A stretch of 62,261 bases of DNA from contig URCI01000012.1 of the NCBI GenBank assembly GCA_900546345.1, positions 1-62,261 of the forward strand. Reading direction: 5' to 3'. How positions within the stretch are numbered: position 1 is the stretch's first letter; each line of letters begins with the position of its first letter. The notes under the pieces were generated by a model. That model had not been told where the DNA came from and searched no databases. It saw nothing but the letters and a program-made list of their open reading frames with translations. The position numbers and the translations under genes were made by a program. Shown piece by piece: positions 7,513 through 17,382 of this stretch. This stretch comes from an uncultured Prevotella sp. (lineage in GTDB: Bacteria > Bacteroidota > Bacteroidia > Bacteroidales > Bacteroidaceae).

Positions 7513-7672
7513 AAAGGTTCATGCGAGAGCGTGATGAAAAGGGAACCGGGTGAGAATCCCGGACAGTCCCGCTGCTGTGTGCAGTCTTTTATGGAGCGAA
7601 CAAACGTGTCACTGACAGTTTTTGGGAAGACCGTTCGCCATCCGACTGCAAGCCAGAAGACCTGCCTTTGCC
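7513..7672 (+). ncRNA. Cobalamin (AdoCbl) riboswitch
   Basis: The leader has the conserved order of the class: AAAAGGGAA, then CGGGTGAGAATCCCG, then ACAGTCCCGCTGCTGT, a variable arm, and the B12 box AGCCAGAAGACCTGCC (7651-7666). It lies directly upstream of the BtuB-like gene on the same strand. Binding of adenosylcobalamin would be expected to lower expression of the uptake genes. Whether it acts on transcription or translation is not clear from the sequence. Confidence 0.95.
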
Positions 7673-7721
7673 AAGGAGATTTCTTTGACTGTCCGAGGAG
7701 ATGGTCACGGAAGACAGAGAT

Positions 7722-9680
7722 ATGATGATCAAGGAAAGCGTATTGTGCATACTGTTCACCTTTGCTGGCTTGCCGGTGAGGGCCCAGCAGGTGTCTGTGG
7801 ACACGACCCGCCATCTCCGCGAGGTGACGGTGGAGGCACAGCGCATCCCTAACAACGCTCAAGCATCAACACCCACACAGACGTTGACAGCCGCAGATCT
7901 GTCGCAGTTGCCCTCCCTCGATGTGGGAGAGGCACTGAAGCATCTTGCTGGTTTGCAGGTGCGCGACTATGGCGGTATCGGCGGCATGAAGACGGTGGAT
8001 GTGCGTGGACTCGGCTCGCAGCACACCGGTGTCGTCTATGACGGTGTGCAGGACGGCGACTGTCAGACCGGTCAGGTGGACCTGGGCCGCTATTCCTTAG
8101 GCAATGTGTCGTTTCTCTCCGTCACCATGGGACAGGATGATGACATCTTTCAGAGTGCGAAGACACTGTCGTCGGCCGCTGTCGTACATATCCAGACTTC
8201 AGCCTTCGACGTGCCGCGACGCTTGGAAGGACTGCTGCGCACAGGCTCTTATGGCTTGGCCGAGGGCGAGCTGCTGCTCTCGCAGACATGGCAGCGCCTG
8301 CATGTCTCACTCTTTGCCGACGGGCAGCGTGCCGACGGCATCTATCGCTTCCACATGAAAAACGGTGTGCAGCGCATTGACGAGCGGCGGCGTAACAGCG
8401 ACGTCAACCTCTGGCGGGGTGAGCTGAATATCGGCTATGACCTCACGCCACGGCAACAACTCAGGCTGAAGACCTATGTCTATGAGTCGTGGCGAGGACT
8501 GCCCGGAGCTGTCATCTATGACAATCCGCTGGCGCAGGAACGGCTGACAGACAAAAACACCTTCACGCAGCTGAGCTATCTCAACCGCGTCTCGGAGAAT
8601 TTCAAGGTGAAAGGTGCGCTGAAATGGAACTACTCCTGGGTGCGCGACCACGACGTGCAGGCACAGCGGCCCGTGGTGAACACCTACCGACAAAACGAGG
8701 TCTATGCCTCGGTAGCGGCATGGATGAGGATCACCGGCCCACTGACGGCTGCTCTCGCCACCGACATGCAGTACAATCACCTCAACATGACTGTGCCCAA
8801 CTGTCAGTTTCCGACACGGTGGTCGAACTGGAACTCGCTGGTGCTCCGCTACCAACTGCCATGGCTGACCGCCGTGGCCTCGCTGCTCTCGACCAATATC
8901 TGGGAACATGTGAAGGTCGGTACGGCCTCGCCCAATCTACACCGGCTGTCACCCGCCTTCTGTCTCTCGGTGCGTCCCTGGCGCCATTGGCTGCTGCGCA
9001 TGGGCTATAAGAGCATCTTCCGCACACCGACACTCAACGATCTCTATTACACCGGCGTGGGGCGGCGGAGTCTGCAACCAGAGAAGAGCCGGCAATGGAA
9101 CCTTGGCGTGACCTGGCAGCACCAAAGCGAGCGGCAGCGTGTGGCGTTGACCCTTGATGGCTACTACGGTCATGTGACGGATAAGATCGTCGCCGTGCCC
9201 AGGATGTTTCTGTGGCAGATGATGAACGTGGGGAAGGTGCGGCAGCTGGGTCTCGATGCCACGGCACGTCTTGAGCAGTCCTTGGGACGGCAATGGTCCG
9301 TGAACGCAATGATCAGCTATAGTCTGATGAGTGCCACAGACCGCACGCAGTCCACCGATGTTTACTATGGCGACCAAATCGCCTACACGCCCCAGCACTC
9401 TGGCAGCGGCAATCTCACGCTGCGCACGCCGTGGCTCACTGTCGGCTACAGTCTGCTGGCCGTCAGCCACCGTTACTTCCTTGGGTATAACATCCCGGCC
9501 AACCGCATTGGCGGCTATGCCGATCACAGCCTCTCGCTCTCGCGCGACTTTCTGCTGGGCCGTCATCAGCTCAGGACGAAGATGACGGTTCAGAATCTCG
9601 GGGGACGCAATTATGAGGTGGTGCGCTATTATCCCATGGCGGGGCGGAACTGGAAGCTCAGTGCGGAATGGACATTATAG
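7722..9680 (+). CDS. btuB: TonB-dependent cobalamin receptor, BtuB-like
   Basis: This 652-aa outer-membrane receptor has a signal peptide, a TonB-box-like segment (HLREVTVEA), a plug domain with the motifs LPSLDVGEALKHLAGLQVRDYG and GGIGGMKTVDVRGLGSQHTG, and a beta-barrel ending in a typical aromatic-rich strand (NWKLSAEWTL). It lacks the carboxypeptidase-D-like N-terminal extension of SusC proteins and is close to E. coli BtuB in size. The cobalamin riboswitch immediately upstream identifies the substrate. I chose the ATG at 7722 (MMIKES); the frame begins 21 bp earlier at 7701. The next gene, 86 bp downstream, encodes a BtuG-type lipoprotein, its expected partner at the cell surface. Confidence 0.9.
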   Translation: MMIKESVLCILFTFAGLPVRAQQVSVDTTRHLREVTVEAQRIPNNAQASTPTQTLTAADLSQLPSLDVGEALKHLAGLQVRDYGGIGGMKTVDVRGLGSQHTGVVYDGVQDGDCQTGQVDLGRYSLGNVSFLSVTMGQDDDIFQSAKTLSSAAVVHIQTSAFDVPRRLEGLLRTGSYGLAEGELLLSQTWQRLHVSLFADGQRADGIYRFHMKNGVQRIDERRRNSDVNLWRGELNIGYDLTPRQQLRLKTYVYESWRGLPGAVIYDNPLAQERLTDKNTFTQLSYLNRVSENFKVKGALKWNYSWVRDHDVQAQRPVVNTYRQNEVYASVAAWMRITGPLTAALATDMQYNHLNMTVPNCQFPTRWSNWNSLVLRYQLPWLTAVASLLSTNIWEHVKVGTASPNLHRLSPAFCLSVRPWRHWLLRMGYKSIFRTPTLNDLYYTGVGRRSLQPEKSRQWNLGVTWQHQSERQRVALTLDGYYGHVTDKIVAVPRMFLWQMMNVGKVRQLGLDATARLEQSLGRQWSVNAMISYSLMSATDRTQSTDVYYGDQIAYTPQHSGSGNLTLRTPWLTVGYSLLAVSHRYFLGYNIPANRIGGYADHSLSLSRDFLLGRHQLRTKMTVQNLGGRNYEVVRYYPMAGRNWKLSAEWTL

Positions 9681-9766
9681 CCCCCACGCTCGTTCTCCAT
9701 TGCAGGGGGACGAAACATAGGAGTCTTTCTGATGGAATATTTTTTTTTATAATTAATAACGATAGA

Positions 9767-10837
9767 ATGAGAAAACACTTGTATTCACTTTTGCTGCTCT
9801 TCTCGGCAGCATTGATGTTCACAGCATGTAGTGACGATGACAACAACAACGAGATTATTGACCCATCGACTTATGCACATCTGATCTTCACCGCCGGTGC
9901 CGGTAACTATAATCAGAACAACGGTACGGTAGGAACTATCGACGCCGACGCGTCGGGAAAGTTTACTTATAGCGATATCTACACAGCCGCCAACGGCAAA
10001 GGCATCGGCGACGCACAGGACGTGCTACCGCTCTATAAGCAGATTTATGTCGCCAGTACGACATCTTCCAAGATCGAAATCCTCAGCGAGACGGGCAAGG
10101 TCGAGAAGACGATCAACCGTCCCGGAGTACAGTTCCGTTACCTGGCTACTGACTATGACCATGTCTATGTCTCTGCCTACAACGGCTACATCTATAAGCT
10201 CACCAATGGCAGTATCACTGACAGCGTGAAGGTCGGTGGCTATCCCGAGGCGATGTCAGTGGCTAACGGTAAGCTCTATGTCAACATGTCGGACTATACC
10301 TTCAACAATTCGGGTAAAAGCATTTCGGTTGTCGACTTGAAGAGCTTCACCAAGACCAAGGAGATCAGCTGCGAGCCCAACCCCTACAACCAGAGCGTCG
10401 CCGTAGGCAATAAGGTCTATTTCGTCAGTGTCTATCACTCCGATCAGGATGGAGCCCTGCAGTGCATCGACGCCACCACCGACAAAATCACCAACACGGG
10501 TGTGAAGGCTTCCGCCATCTCCTATGACAAGCAGGGCAACAGTCTCGTGTGTCTGCTCACTGGCTATGATGCCAATTGGAGGCTGTCGGTGAAGAGCTTT
10601 TTCCGCTACAGCCTTAACGACGGTAAGACCACCGAGCTCGACCACTCGAAGTTCACTTCGCCGCAGCAGGTCAACGTCGATCCGCTTACCGGCCGTATCT
10701 TTGTCATCGACAATCCGAGCTACTCGGCTCCGAGTGTGCTCTATATCTACGACAAGAGCGGCAACTATGAGCAGGGTGGCATACAGTTGGGCTACTCCGT
10801 GCAGAATATCCGCTTCTACGCCGAGGCATATAAGTAA
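9767..10837 (+). CDS. btuG: Surface lipoprotein, BtuG-like beta-propeller
   Basis: The protein (356 aa) begins with a lipoprotein signal ending in LMFTACSDDD, so Cys should be lipidated and the acidic residues after it favour surface export. The mature part consists of repeated short strand motifs (QIYVAS, HVYVSA, KLYVNMS, KVYFVSVY, RIFVID, VLYIYD), the pattern of a YncE/DUF5074-type seven-bladed propeller. In Bacteroides, BtuG proteins of this architecture bind cobalamin very tightly and cap BtuB. Gene order and the riboswitch support the same role here. The ATG at 9767 gives the signal peptide; the longer frame starts inside btuB. Confidence 0.82.
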   Translation: MRKHLYSLLLLFSAALMFTACSDDDNNNEIIDPSTYAHLIFTAGAGNYNQNNGTVGTIDADASGKFTYSDIYTAANGKGIGDAQDVLPLYKQIYVASTTSSKIEILSETGKVEKTINRPGVQFRYLATDYDHVYVSAYNGYIYKLTNGSITDSVKVGGYPEAMSVANGKLYVNMSDYTFNNSGKSISVVDLKSFTKTKEISCEPNPYNQSVAVGNKVYFVSVYHSDQDGALQCIDATTDKITNTGVKASAISYDKQGNSLVCLLTGYDANWRLSVKSFFRYSLNDGKTTELDHSKFTSPQQVNVDPLTGRIFVIDNPSYSAPSVLYIYDKSGNYEQGGIQLGYSVQNIRFYAEAYK

Positions 10838-10914
10838 AGTTCCCACGCATTGCACGTTGTCTCTCTCATGGTGAAGGAAACGTTACTTTCAAGGAGATGA
10901 GGCTTTAGAATGAT

Positions 10915-10958
10915 CAAAAAATCCCCTCCTGCTCAGAAGAGCGGGAGGGGATTTTTTT
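10915..10958 (+). terminator. Strong intrinsic terminator after btuG
   Basis: AAAAAATCCCCTCC-t-GCTC...gcGGGAGGGGATTTTTTT has a GC-rich stem flanked by A and T runs. It lies about 80 bp after the btuG stop and would end the btuBG transcript. It could also work on the minus strand. Confidence 0.85.
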
Positions 10959-11146
10959 GATGGAACGGTGATCGGGTCGCTATTCTCTTACCGGCGCCGA
11001 CATCCATACAGTCATCACCATGCTCAATCAGATGGAAAAGGTCAAGGTGAGACTCGAAGAAAGGACTGGGTCTCTTCGCTTATGGGCTGTTCACCCACCG
11101 TGGCGTGGATGACCGCATTGTACCCTTATCGCCGTCCGGGAGTTGA
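10959..11146. other. Short gap, no recognised gene
   Basis: Between the btuG terminator and the regulator's stop, one frame reads TGADIHTVITMLNQMEK, which looks protein-like, but it has no start or match I recognise. It may be a gene remnant. Confidence 0.3.
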
Positions 11147-14100
11147 CTATGACTTTGACCGCTGGAACTCACGTGGCGACATACCGTACATGTTCTTAAA
11201 CATCGTCGAGAAGCTGGCGGAGTTGGAGAATCCGCAGGCATACATCACTTCGGTGATGCTCTGTTTTGGATCCTCGAGCAGACGGGCGGCTTGCTTCAAT
11301 CGCAGGTTCTTGATGAAGTTGTGGGGTGTCTGATTGGTGAGCTCCTTCATCTTTCTGTAGAGGTGCACACGGCTGATACCCACCCGGTCGGCAATGTCGT
11401 CAACCCCCAGATCCGAGTCACTGAGGTTTTCATTGATCACATCCATGACCCGTTGCAGGAACTTGTCATCAGGATTCTGCACGTCGACCTTCTCCACCTT
11501 ATCGGCCTGATCCTCCTGACCCGTAAACTTATTCTTCAGCGTACGGCGCACGGCGAGCAAGTTAGCGATCGTGCGTCGCAGGATATCCATGTTGAACGGC
11601 TTGACCACATAGGCGTCGGCACCGGTCTCCAAGCCTTCCATGCGATCCTCGTCACGGCTCTTGGCAGTGAGGAGGATGACGGGCAGGTGATTGGTGTTGA
11701 TGTTCGACTTGAGTTTCGTGCACAACGTGATACCGTCCATCTCCGGCATCATCACGTCGCTGATCACCAGGTTGGGCATATCCTTCAGGATGGCAGTAAG
11801 CGCCACCTTGCCGTTGGGATAGGATCGGACATTGTATTCATTGCTCAGTTCTGTTTGCAGATAATGTGCGATCTCGTCATCGTCCTCGACGACGGCAATG
11901 GTCTGCTTGCTGCTGTCGTCGTGTGACTGGTCGTTGCTGTCCAAGGGGCCGACTTCCATTTCCTTGAGTTCCTGTGCCAGTTCTTTTTCAGTCTCGTTGT
12001 CAGTGGGCTGCTCTGTGCTCATGCTGCCATCCTCGGTTAGCATCTCCTCGGGTTTGAGGTGCTGATTGCCCAGGGGCAGCGTGACGACGAAGCAAGCCCC
12101 GGGACCGTCGGCATTGTTGTGGGCTGTGATCGTGCCGTAATGGAGCTCCACGAGGGAACGTGTGAGGTCGAGGCCGATACCCGTGCCCGTGTTGCGCTCG
12201 CCCATGGTGGTGGGGCTCTGATAGAAACGCTGGAAGATCGTCTCAAGCTTGTCTGCCGGTATGCCGCAGCCCGTGTCGCGCACGCTTATGACGGCATCGG
12301 TGTCGGTATGTGTCAGGCTGATGGTGACCTCTCCGCCCGTCGGTGTGAACTTAAAGGCATTGGAGAGCAGATTCATGATGACCTTGTCGAAATTGTCACG
12401 GTCCACCCATACCGGCAACGTATCACTGTCGTGATGGAAGTCGAAAAGGATCTTCTTGATATTGGCCTGTTGTTGGAAGAGCTGCACCTCGTCGTCGATA
12501 AACCCGACCATTTCTGTCTTTTTCATGCGCATAACCATTTTGCCTTTGTCGATCTTGCGCAGGTCCATCATCTGGTTGACAAGATGGAGGATGCGTTCTG
12601 CATTGCGCCGCATGAGGGCATAGGTGTTTTGTCGCTGCGGGTCGCGGTCGGTCTTGATGAGCGAGAGCAGTGGTGTGAGGATCAGGGTGAGCGGCGTGCG
12701 GATGTCGTGACTGATGTTGACAAAGAAACGCAACTTGGCCTCACCCATCTCCTCGGCATGGATATGCTCTTGCAGTGTCAGCCTTTCCTGTTCCTTGCGC
12801 TTGCGGTGGGCGAGATAAGCCCAGCCGGCCCAGACGAGCAGCACAAGATAGAGCAGTTTGGCTGGCCACGAAGCGTACCATGCCGGACGGATTTTGACTG
12901 AAAACTCATACTCGTCGGACTGCTGTCCGTTGTAGAGTGCTTTCACGCGGAAATGGTAGTTGCCGGCAGGCAGATGGGCGAAGGACAGCACGTTCTGTCC
13001 TTGAGCCAGTGTCTTCCAGCCCTCGTCGTTGATGCTGTAGGCATAGGACACCTGCTCCACATTGTTATAGGTAAGCGTTGTCAGCTCGAGCGAAAAGCTG
13101 TTGTCGACTTGTGCCAGAGCGAACTCATGGGATTCCGAACAAGGCTTCTCGGTGATCGTAAACCATCCCGACTTGTTTCCGGCGATTACCGGCGTGCTGC
13201 CGATGAAGAACCGCGAGATGTGGACCGATGCCTTCCACGGTGTGTGTCCGATGCGTGTAGGGTCGAAGACGTTGATGCCGCCGGGACCGCCGATGAGCAT
13301 ACGTCGGCCGTCGGGTGATAGAGAAACGGCTCCGTCGCTGAACTCGTTGCTTTGCAGTCCGTTGCCCGCAAAGAAGCTCTGCGTCTTGCCCGTGCGCATG
13401 TCCATGCAGCAAAGGCCATGGAAGGTGCCGAGCCAGAGGCGTCCTTGGTGATCCTCCTGCATGAAGGCGACGCAATTGTCGGGCAATCCCTGATGAACCG
13501 TATAGACGAGCGGTTTTCGCCAGTGACGTTTGTCGTGGCAGTAGAGCACGTCGTTGCTGCCTACCCACACACGGTCACGGCTGTCGACATAAAGACTGTG
13601 GGCAAACGATTCTTGGTCTATGCAGTTGACACCAAACGCACTGACCCAGCTGTCGCGCTTGATATCGAGACAGGCAATGCCCACTGATGTGCCCACGAAG
13701 AGCCGGTTGCCATCGCGCGAGAAGGCCAGTTTGAAAAGGAAGTTATTGGGCAGACTGTTGATCTTCGGGTTGTTGTCAGCTTTTGCCTTCATGGCATAAG
13801 TGCGTCGCGAGCCGTCAGGCCGCAGCATGATCAGGCCGTTGCCGAGCGTAGCCAGCCATATGTTGCCATGGGCATCGCACTTGATGTCAAAGACGCTCAC
13901 ACCCTGTCCGACGTCCACCGGATGGTAGGTGCTCCCCTGGAGATAGCCGCAGCCTTGCAGATAGGTGCCGATCCACAGCCGGTGCTGCCGATCCATACAC
14001 AGCGCCTCGATGGTTTGCGGATAGGTATAATGCTTGAGCTGCTTGCCTTCGGCGCTGAGCAGATAGAGCCCATCGCGGTCCGTGCCCACCCACATCGTGC

Positions 14101-15175
14101 CACCCTCGCCGAAGAGCACACGTGTGACGCAGTTGCCGCCAATGGTGTTGGCGTTGCCGGAGCGATAGCCGATATATCCAAAGTCAAAGGAGAGTGCAGG
14201 CTGCATGAAGAGTCCTTTCTGCAACATCGTCATCCAGAGATTGCCCTGGCGGTCCTGGATGATGGAGTTGACCTTGCTTGTGGTCAGGTCGATCAGGTTG
14301 GTGTAGAAGGGATTGGCGGTCACGAGGCCTGTCGCAGGCTGATAGGCGTAGAGACCGCGACCGTCACTACCGACAAAGACTTTGCCCGATGGAGCGACAA
14401 AAACACACGACACGGCGAGCTTGCCCAGAGCACTCACGGGTTCAAAGGGCGCTGTGCCGCCACGTGAGAAGTAGACTCCGTCACCGGTTGTACCCACGTA
14501 GACACTGCCTTGTGCGTCAGAGGCGATGCATGTCACAGACTGCGCATTTCCGCCCGCAAGGCGTTGTGACAGTCTTCCCTGATGGTCCATGCACAGCAGC
14601 CGTCCGTCCTCGGTGTTGATCCACAGTCGTCCGAAGCGGTCCTCGGCGAGCCGGCGGATATATTTCAGCTTGTTGACAGCCCCCCTTACAGGCAGGCATG
14701 CATAGTCCTTGTTATTGTCAGATGGTTGCAGAATGCCGAATCCCGAGGTAGCCACCAGCACCTGGCCACTGCGCCGCACCAAAATGTCATTGACATAGGT
14801 CTTCACGACGCGGTGCTGGTCGTCATAGATCTTATAGGCATGATAGCGTCGGCCGTCAAAGCTCAGCAGTCCCTTGTTGGTACCCAGCAGAATGTTGCCC
14901 TGATGATCCTGCTCCACCTTATTTATATAATTACAGTCAAAGCCGAGCGATCCGGCGTTGTCGCGGTTGACAACGTCGAAGTGATAGCCATCGAAAATGT
15001 TCAGACCGTTGCGCGTGGCTACCCAGATGAAGCCACGACTGTCTTGAAAGACTTGATTGGCAAAACTGCTCGACAAGCCGTTCTCGGTGTTGTAGAGTTT
15101 TCCGGTCTGCGCCCACGAGGTGAGAGAAGCCAGTAATAGGAAAAGGAAGACGATGGTGTGTTTAAGGTTCTGCAT
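11147..15175 (-). CDS. Hybrid two-component system regulator (HTCS)
   Basis: This 1342-aa membrane protein fuses sensor and response regulator. Order: signal peptide (1-23); periplasmic two-component propeller repeats with NGLSSSFANQVFQDSRGFIWVAT at the start (to about 700); a Y_Y_Y domain (about 705-770); one membrane helix (about 775-798); a HisKA domain with FFVNISHDIRTPLT (about 820-885); a HATPase with NLLSNAFKF and DTGCGIP (about 925-1035); an acidic linker of about 50 residues; a receiver with VISDVMMPEMDG (about 1090-1215); and an AraC-type HTH (last 100 residues). HTCSs bind oligosaccharides in the periplasm and activate PULs. It is divergent from a GH51 gene, suggesting arabinoxylan or arabinan as signal. 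The ATG at 15175 is chosen because it begins the signal peptide. Confidence 0.95.
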   Translation of the reverse strand: MQNLKHTIVFLFLLLASLTSWAQTGKLYNTENGLSSSFANQVFQDSRGFIWVATRNGLNIFDGYHFDVVNRDNAGSLGFDCNYINKVEQDHQGNILLGTNKGLLSFDGRRYHAYKIYDDQHRVVKTYVNDILVRRSGQVLVATSGFGILQPSDNNKDYACLPVRGAVNKLKYIRRLAEDRFGRLWINTEDGRLLCMDHQGRLSQRLAGGNAQSVTCIASDAQGSVYVGTTGDGVYFSRGGTAPFEPVSALGKLAVSCVFVAPSGKVFVGSDGRGLYAYQPATGLVTANPFYTNLIDLTTSKVNSIIQDRQGNLWMTMLQKGLFMQPALSFDFGYIGYRSGNANTIGGNCVTRVLFGEGGTMWVGTDRDGLYLLSAEGKQLKHYTYPQTIEALCMDRQHRLWIGTYLQGCGYLQGSTYHPVDVGQGVSVFDIKCDAHGNIWLATLGNGLIMLRPDGSRRTYAMKAKADNNPKINSLPNNFLFKLAFSRDGNRLFVGTSVGIACLDIKRDSWVSAFGVNCIDQESFAHSLYVDSRDRVWVGSNDVLYCHDKRHWRKPLVYTVHQGLPDNCVAFMQEDHQGRLWLGTFHGLCCMDMRTGKTQSFFAGNGLQSNEFSDGAVSLSPDGRRMLIGGPGGINVFDPTRIGHTPWKASVHISRFFIGSTPVIAGNKSGWFTITEKPCSESHEFALAQVDNSFSLELTTLTYNNVEQVSYAYSINDEGWKTLAQGQNVLSFAHLPAGNYHFRVKALYNGQQSDEYEFSVKIRPAWYASWPAKLLYLVLLVWAGWAYLAHRKRKEQERLTLQEHIHAEEMGEAKLRFFVNISHDIRTPLTLILTPLLSLIKTDRDPQRQNTYALMRRNAERILHLVNQMMDLRKIDKGKMVMRMKKTEMVGFIDDEVQLFQQQANIKKILFDFHHDSDTLPVWVDRDNFDKVIMNLLSNAFKFTPTGGEVTISLTHTDTDAVISVRDTGCGIPADKLETIFQRFYQSPTTMGERNTGTGIGLDLTRSLVELHYGTITAHNNADGPGACFVVTLPLGNQHLKPEEMLTEDGSMSTEQPTDNETEKELAQELKEMEVGPLDSNDQSHDDSSKQTIAVVEDDDEIAHYLQTELSNEYNVRSYPNGKVALTAILKDMPNLVISDVMMPEMDGITLCTKLKSNINTNHLPVILLTAKSRDEDRMEGLETGADAYVVKPFNMDILRRTIANLLAVRRTLKNKFTGQEDQADKVEKVDVQNPDDKFLQRVMDVINENLSDSDLGVDDIADRVGISRVHLYRKMKELTNQTPHNFIKNLRLKQAARLLEDPKQSITEVMYACGFSNSASFSTMFKNMYGMSPREFQRSKS

Positions 15176-15246
15176 GATGATTTTAATCTTTTTGTATCGC
15201 TCTGATAGGGAAGACCCTCCTTTGTAGATCAGAGGACTCACCCCTG

Positions 15247-15254
15247 CAAAGATA
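15247..15254 (-). promoter_or_regulatory. -7 box for the HTCS gene
   Basis: TATCTTTG on the minus strand, about 72 bp before the HTCS ATG, fits TAnnTTTG. No clear -33 element at standard spacing. Confidence 0.55.
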
Positions 15255-15390
15255 GTAAAAAATCGTGAACAAGCCTTGGTTTTCCCACAAAAAAGGCGCA
15301 AGAGACTTTTTATAAAGTATTTGTTACACTGTGCAACAAAAATCTAAACTCCTTGAAACTTAAAGCAAAGTAGTATTTCATGGAATCCCT

Positions 15391-15398
15391 TAATTTTG
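15391..15398 (+). promoter_or_regulatory. -7 box for the GH51 gene
   Basis: TAATTTTG fits TAnnTTTG and is 25 bp before the ATG. No distinct -33 element is seen, which would fit a gene that needs an activator such as the divergent HTCS. Confidence 0.6.
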
Positions 15399-15423
15399 CA
15401 ACAGAAATCAAATCTCCCAAAAT

Positions 15424-17382
15424 ATGAAAACGACAAGAACTGCTTTAACTACTCTTTTACTCATGACAGCGCTCGGCACCAATGCCCAGCAACTGACTCT
15501 GCATCTCAATGAGGCTCAGAAGGCGGTAAGTCCCACCTTATATGGTATGATGACCGAGGAGATCAACTTCTCCTATGAGGGTGGCCTTTATGCCCAGTTG
15601 CTGCGGGACCCTTCGTTTCGCGAGGATGCCAACGGCAAGCGTCCTAATCCTTGGACACCGTGGCACTCGGGTGGTCTGAAGTACTGGCTGGCTACCGACA
15701 CGCTGGCTTCCAAACTGACGCTGACGCAAAAGGGTGGATACAACCGCGCCAATCCCGCCGTGCTCAAATGGCAGGCTCAGGCAGGTGCCAGTATTGCCAA
15801 TGGAGGATTTTGGGGCGTACCTGTGCGCGCCAAGGAGGTATATAAAGGATATGTGATCGCCAGAGCCGGAAAAGGCAGCGGCAACACGCTGACCGTGAGT
15901 CTGGTGAGCAACGACGGAAAGACGGTCTTCGCCTCCGCAAAGGTCGACGGACTTGGCGAGAACTGGCAGAAAAAGACCTTTGAACTCACGGTTCCGGAAA
16001 AGACCCAAGCCACGAAAGATGCCCGCTTCGTCGTGACCGCTGACAAGGAGGGCACCTACGAACTGAGCAAGACGGTGCTGTTCCCCGAGACATTCAACAA
16101 CCGGCCCAACGGTCTGCGCAAGGATCTCATGGAGATGATGTGCCAGATGAAGCCGAAGTTCCTGCGCTTCCCCGGTGGCAACTATGTAGAGGGCAATGAC
16201 TTCCGCAACCGCTTTGACTGGAAGCGCACGGTCGGTGATCCCGATGAGCGTCCCGGACACATGAGCCCGTGGGGCTATCGTTCCACTGACGGAATGGGCC
16301 TGCTGGAGTTTCTGGAGTGGGCCGAGGACTGCGGCGCCGAGCCGATCCTTGCCGTCTTCGCCGGTTACACGCTCAGTGGAGACTATCTGACGGCCGACTA
16401 TGTCGATGGTTTCATCCAGGACGCACTCGACGAGATCGAGTATGTCACGGGCGGACCCGACACCAAATGGGGTGCGCAGCGCATACGCGACGGTCATCCC
16501 GAGCCTTTCCCTCTGCACTATGTCGAGATCGGCAATGAGGACTTCTTCGATGAGAGCGGTTCCTATGCCGGACGCTATAAGAAGTTCTACGAGGCCATCA
16601 AGGCCAAGTATCCCCACTTGCAGCTGATCTCTACCGCAGATCAGAAGATGGTGGAGCGCTGGGCACAGGAGACAGGCGTGACCGGACTGAAATTTGATGT
16701 CATTGACGAGCATTACTATCGCAGCACCGGCGGCATGTATGAGGCTGCCAGCCAATACGACAAATACGACCGCCGCGGCCCGAAGATCTTCTGCGGTGAG
16801 TGGGCTTCGCGCGAAGGAAAGCCGACAACCAACATGAACGCGGCGCTCGGCGACGCTGCCTGGATGACGGGTATGGAGCGCAACGCCGATCTGCTCATCG
16901 GACACTGCTACGCACCGCTCTTTGTCAACGTCAACAAGGGTGGCATGCAATGGGAGAGTGATCTCATCGGCTATGATGCGCTCAACGCTTACGGATCTCC
17001 TTCCTACTACGCCCAGTGCATGTTTGCCCAGAATGTCGGCAACCGCATCGTGCCGATGACCGACAAGGACATGCCCACCATGCAGTATGAGGGCAAGCAA
17101 CTGCCGCAGCTCTATTACTCGGCAACCACCGACACCCAGTCGGGCCGCACCTATCTCAAGGTTGTCAACGGCGGTAAGACACCACAGACGCTGACCGTCA
17201 CGGTCGCTGGCGGAAAGGTCGCCGGCAAGGGCACGCTGACCACCCTCAAGGCTGCTAAGCCCGAGGACACCAACACGCTCGACCGTCCCAAGCACATCGT
17301 GCCGGTGACAAAGAAGCAGAAGACGGGCAAGACCTTCAAAGTGGTGCTCGCTCCGCTGTCGGTCAACGTGATCAAGATGTAA
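15424..17382 (+). CDS. GH51 alpha-L-arabinofuranosidase, exported
   Basis: This 652-aa enzyme removes arabinofuranosyl side groups from arabinoxylan or arabinan. It has a signal peptide (about 1-21, ending NAQQ), an N-terminal segment typical of GH51 (LYGMMTEEINFSYEGGLYAQ), a carbohydrate-binding-like insert (about 100-220), then the TIM barrel with KFLRFPGGNYVEG. The predicted acid/base is E372 in VEIGNED and the nucleophile E459 in IFCGEWAS. A beta-sandwich closes the protein. No lipobox is seen, so a periplasmic location is likely. It is divergent from the HTCS gene, a common pairing of regulator and target. Confidence 0.92.
   Translation: MKTTRTALTTLLLMTALGTNAQQLTLHLNEAQKAVSPTLYGMMTEEINFSYEGGLYAQLLRDPSFREDANGKRPNPWTPWHSGGLKYWLATDTLASKLTLTQKGGYNRANPAVLKWQAQAGASIANGGFWGVPVRAKEVYKGYVIARAGKGSGNTLTVSLVSNDGKTVFASAKVDGLGENWQKKTFELTVPEKTQATKDARFVVTADKEGTYELSKTVLFPETFNNRPNGLRKDLMEMMCQMKPKFLRFPGGNYVEGNDFRNRFDWKRTVGDPDERPGHMSPWGYRSTDGMGLLEFLEWAEDCGAEPILAVFAGYTLSGDYLTADYVDGFIQDALDEIEYVTGGPDTKWGAQRIRDGHPEPFPLHYVEIGNEDFFDESGSYAGRYKKFYEAIKAKYPHLQLISTADQKMVERWAQETGVTGLKFDVIDEHYYRSTGGMYEAASQYDKYDRRGPKIFCGEWASREGKPTTNMNAALGDAAWMTGMERNADLLIGHCYAPLFVNVNKGGMQWESDLIGYDALNAYGSPSYYAQCMFAQNVGNRIVPMTDKDMPTMQYEGKQLPQLYYSATTDTQSGRTYLKVVNGGKTPQTLTVTVAGGKVAGKGTLTTLKAAKPEDTNTLDRPKHIVPVTKKQKTGKTFKVVLAPLSVNVIKM

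Noticed and set aside
7531..7725. 64-codon frame upstream of btuB
   Set aside because: It lies inside the cobalamin riboswitch and follows its conserved boxes, not a protein.
15538..17295. 585-codon minus-strand frame opposite GH51
   Set aside because: Antisense shadow of a clear GH51 gene; no start context or domain.
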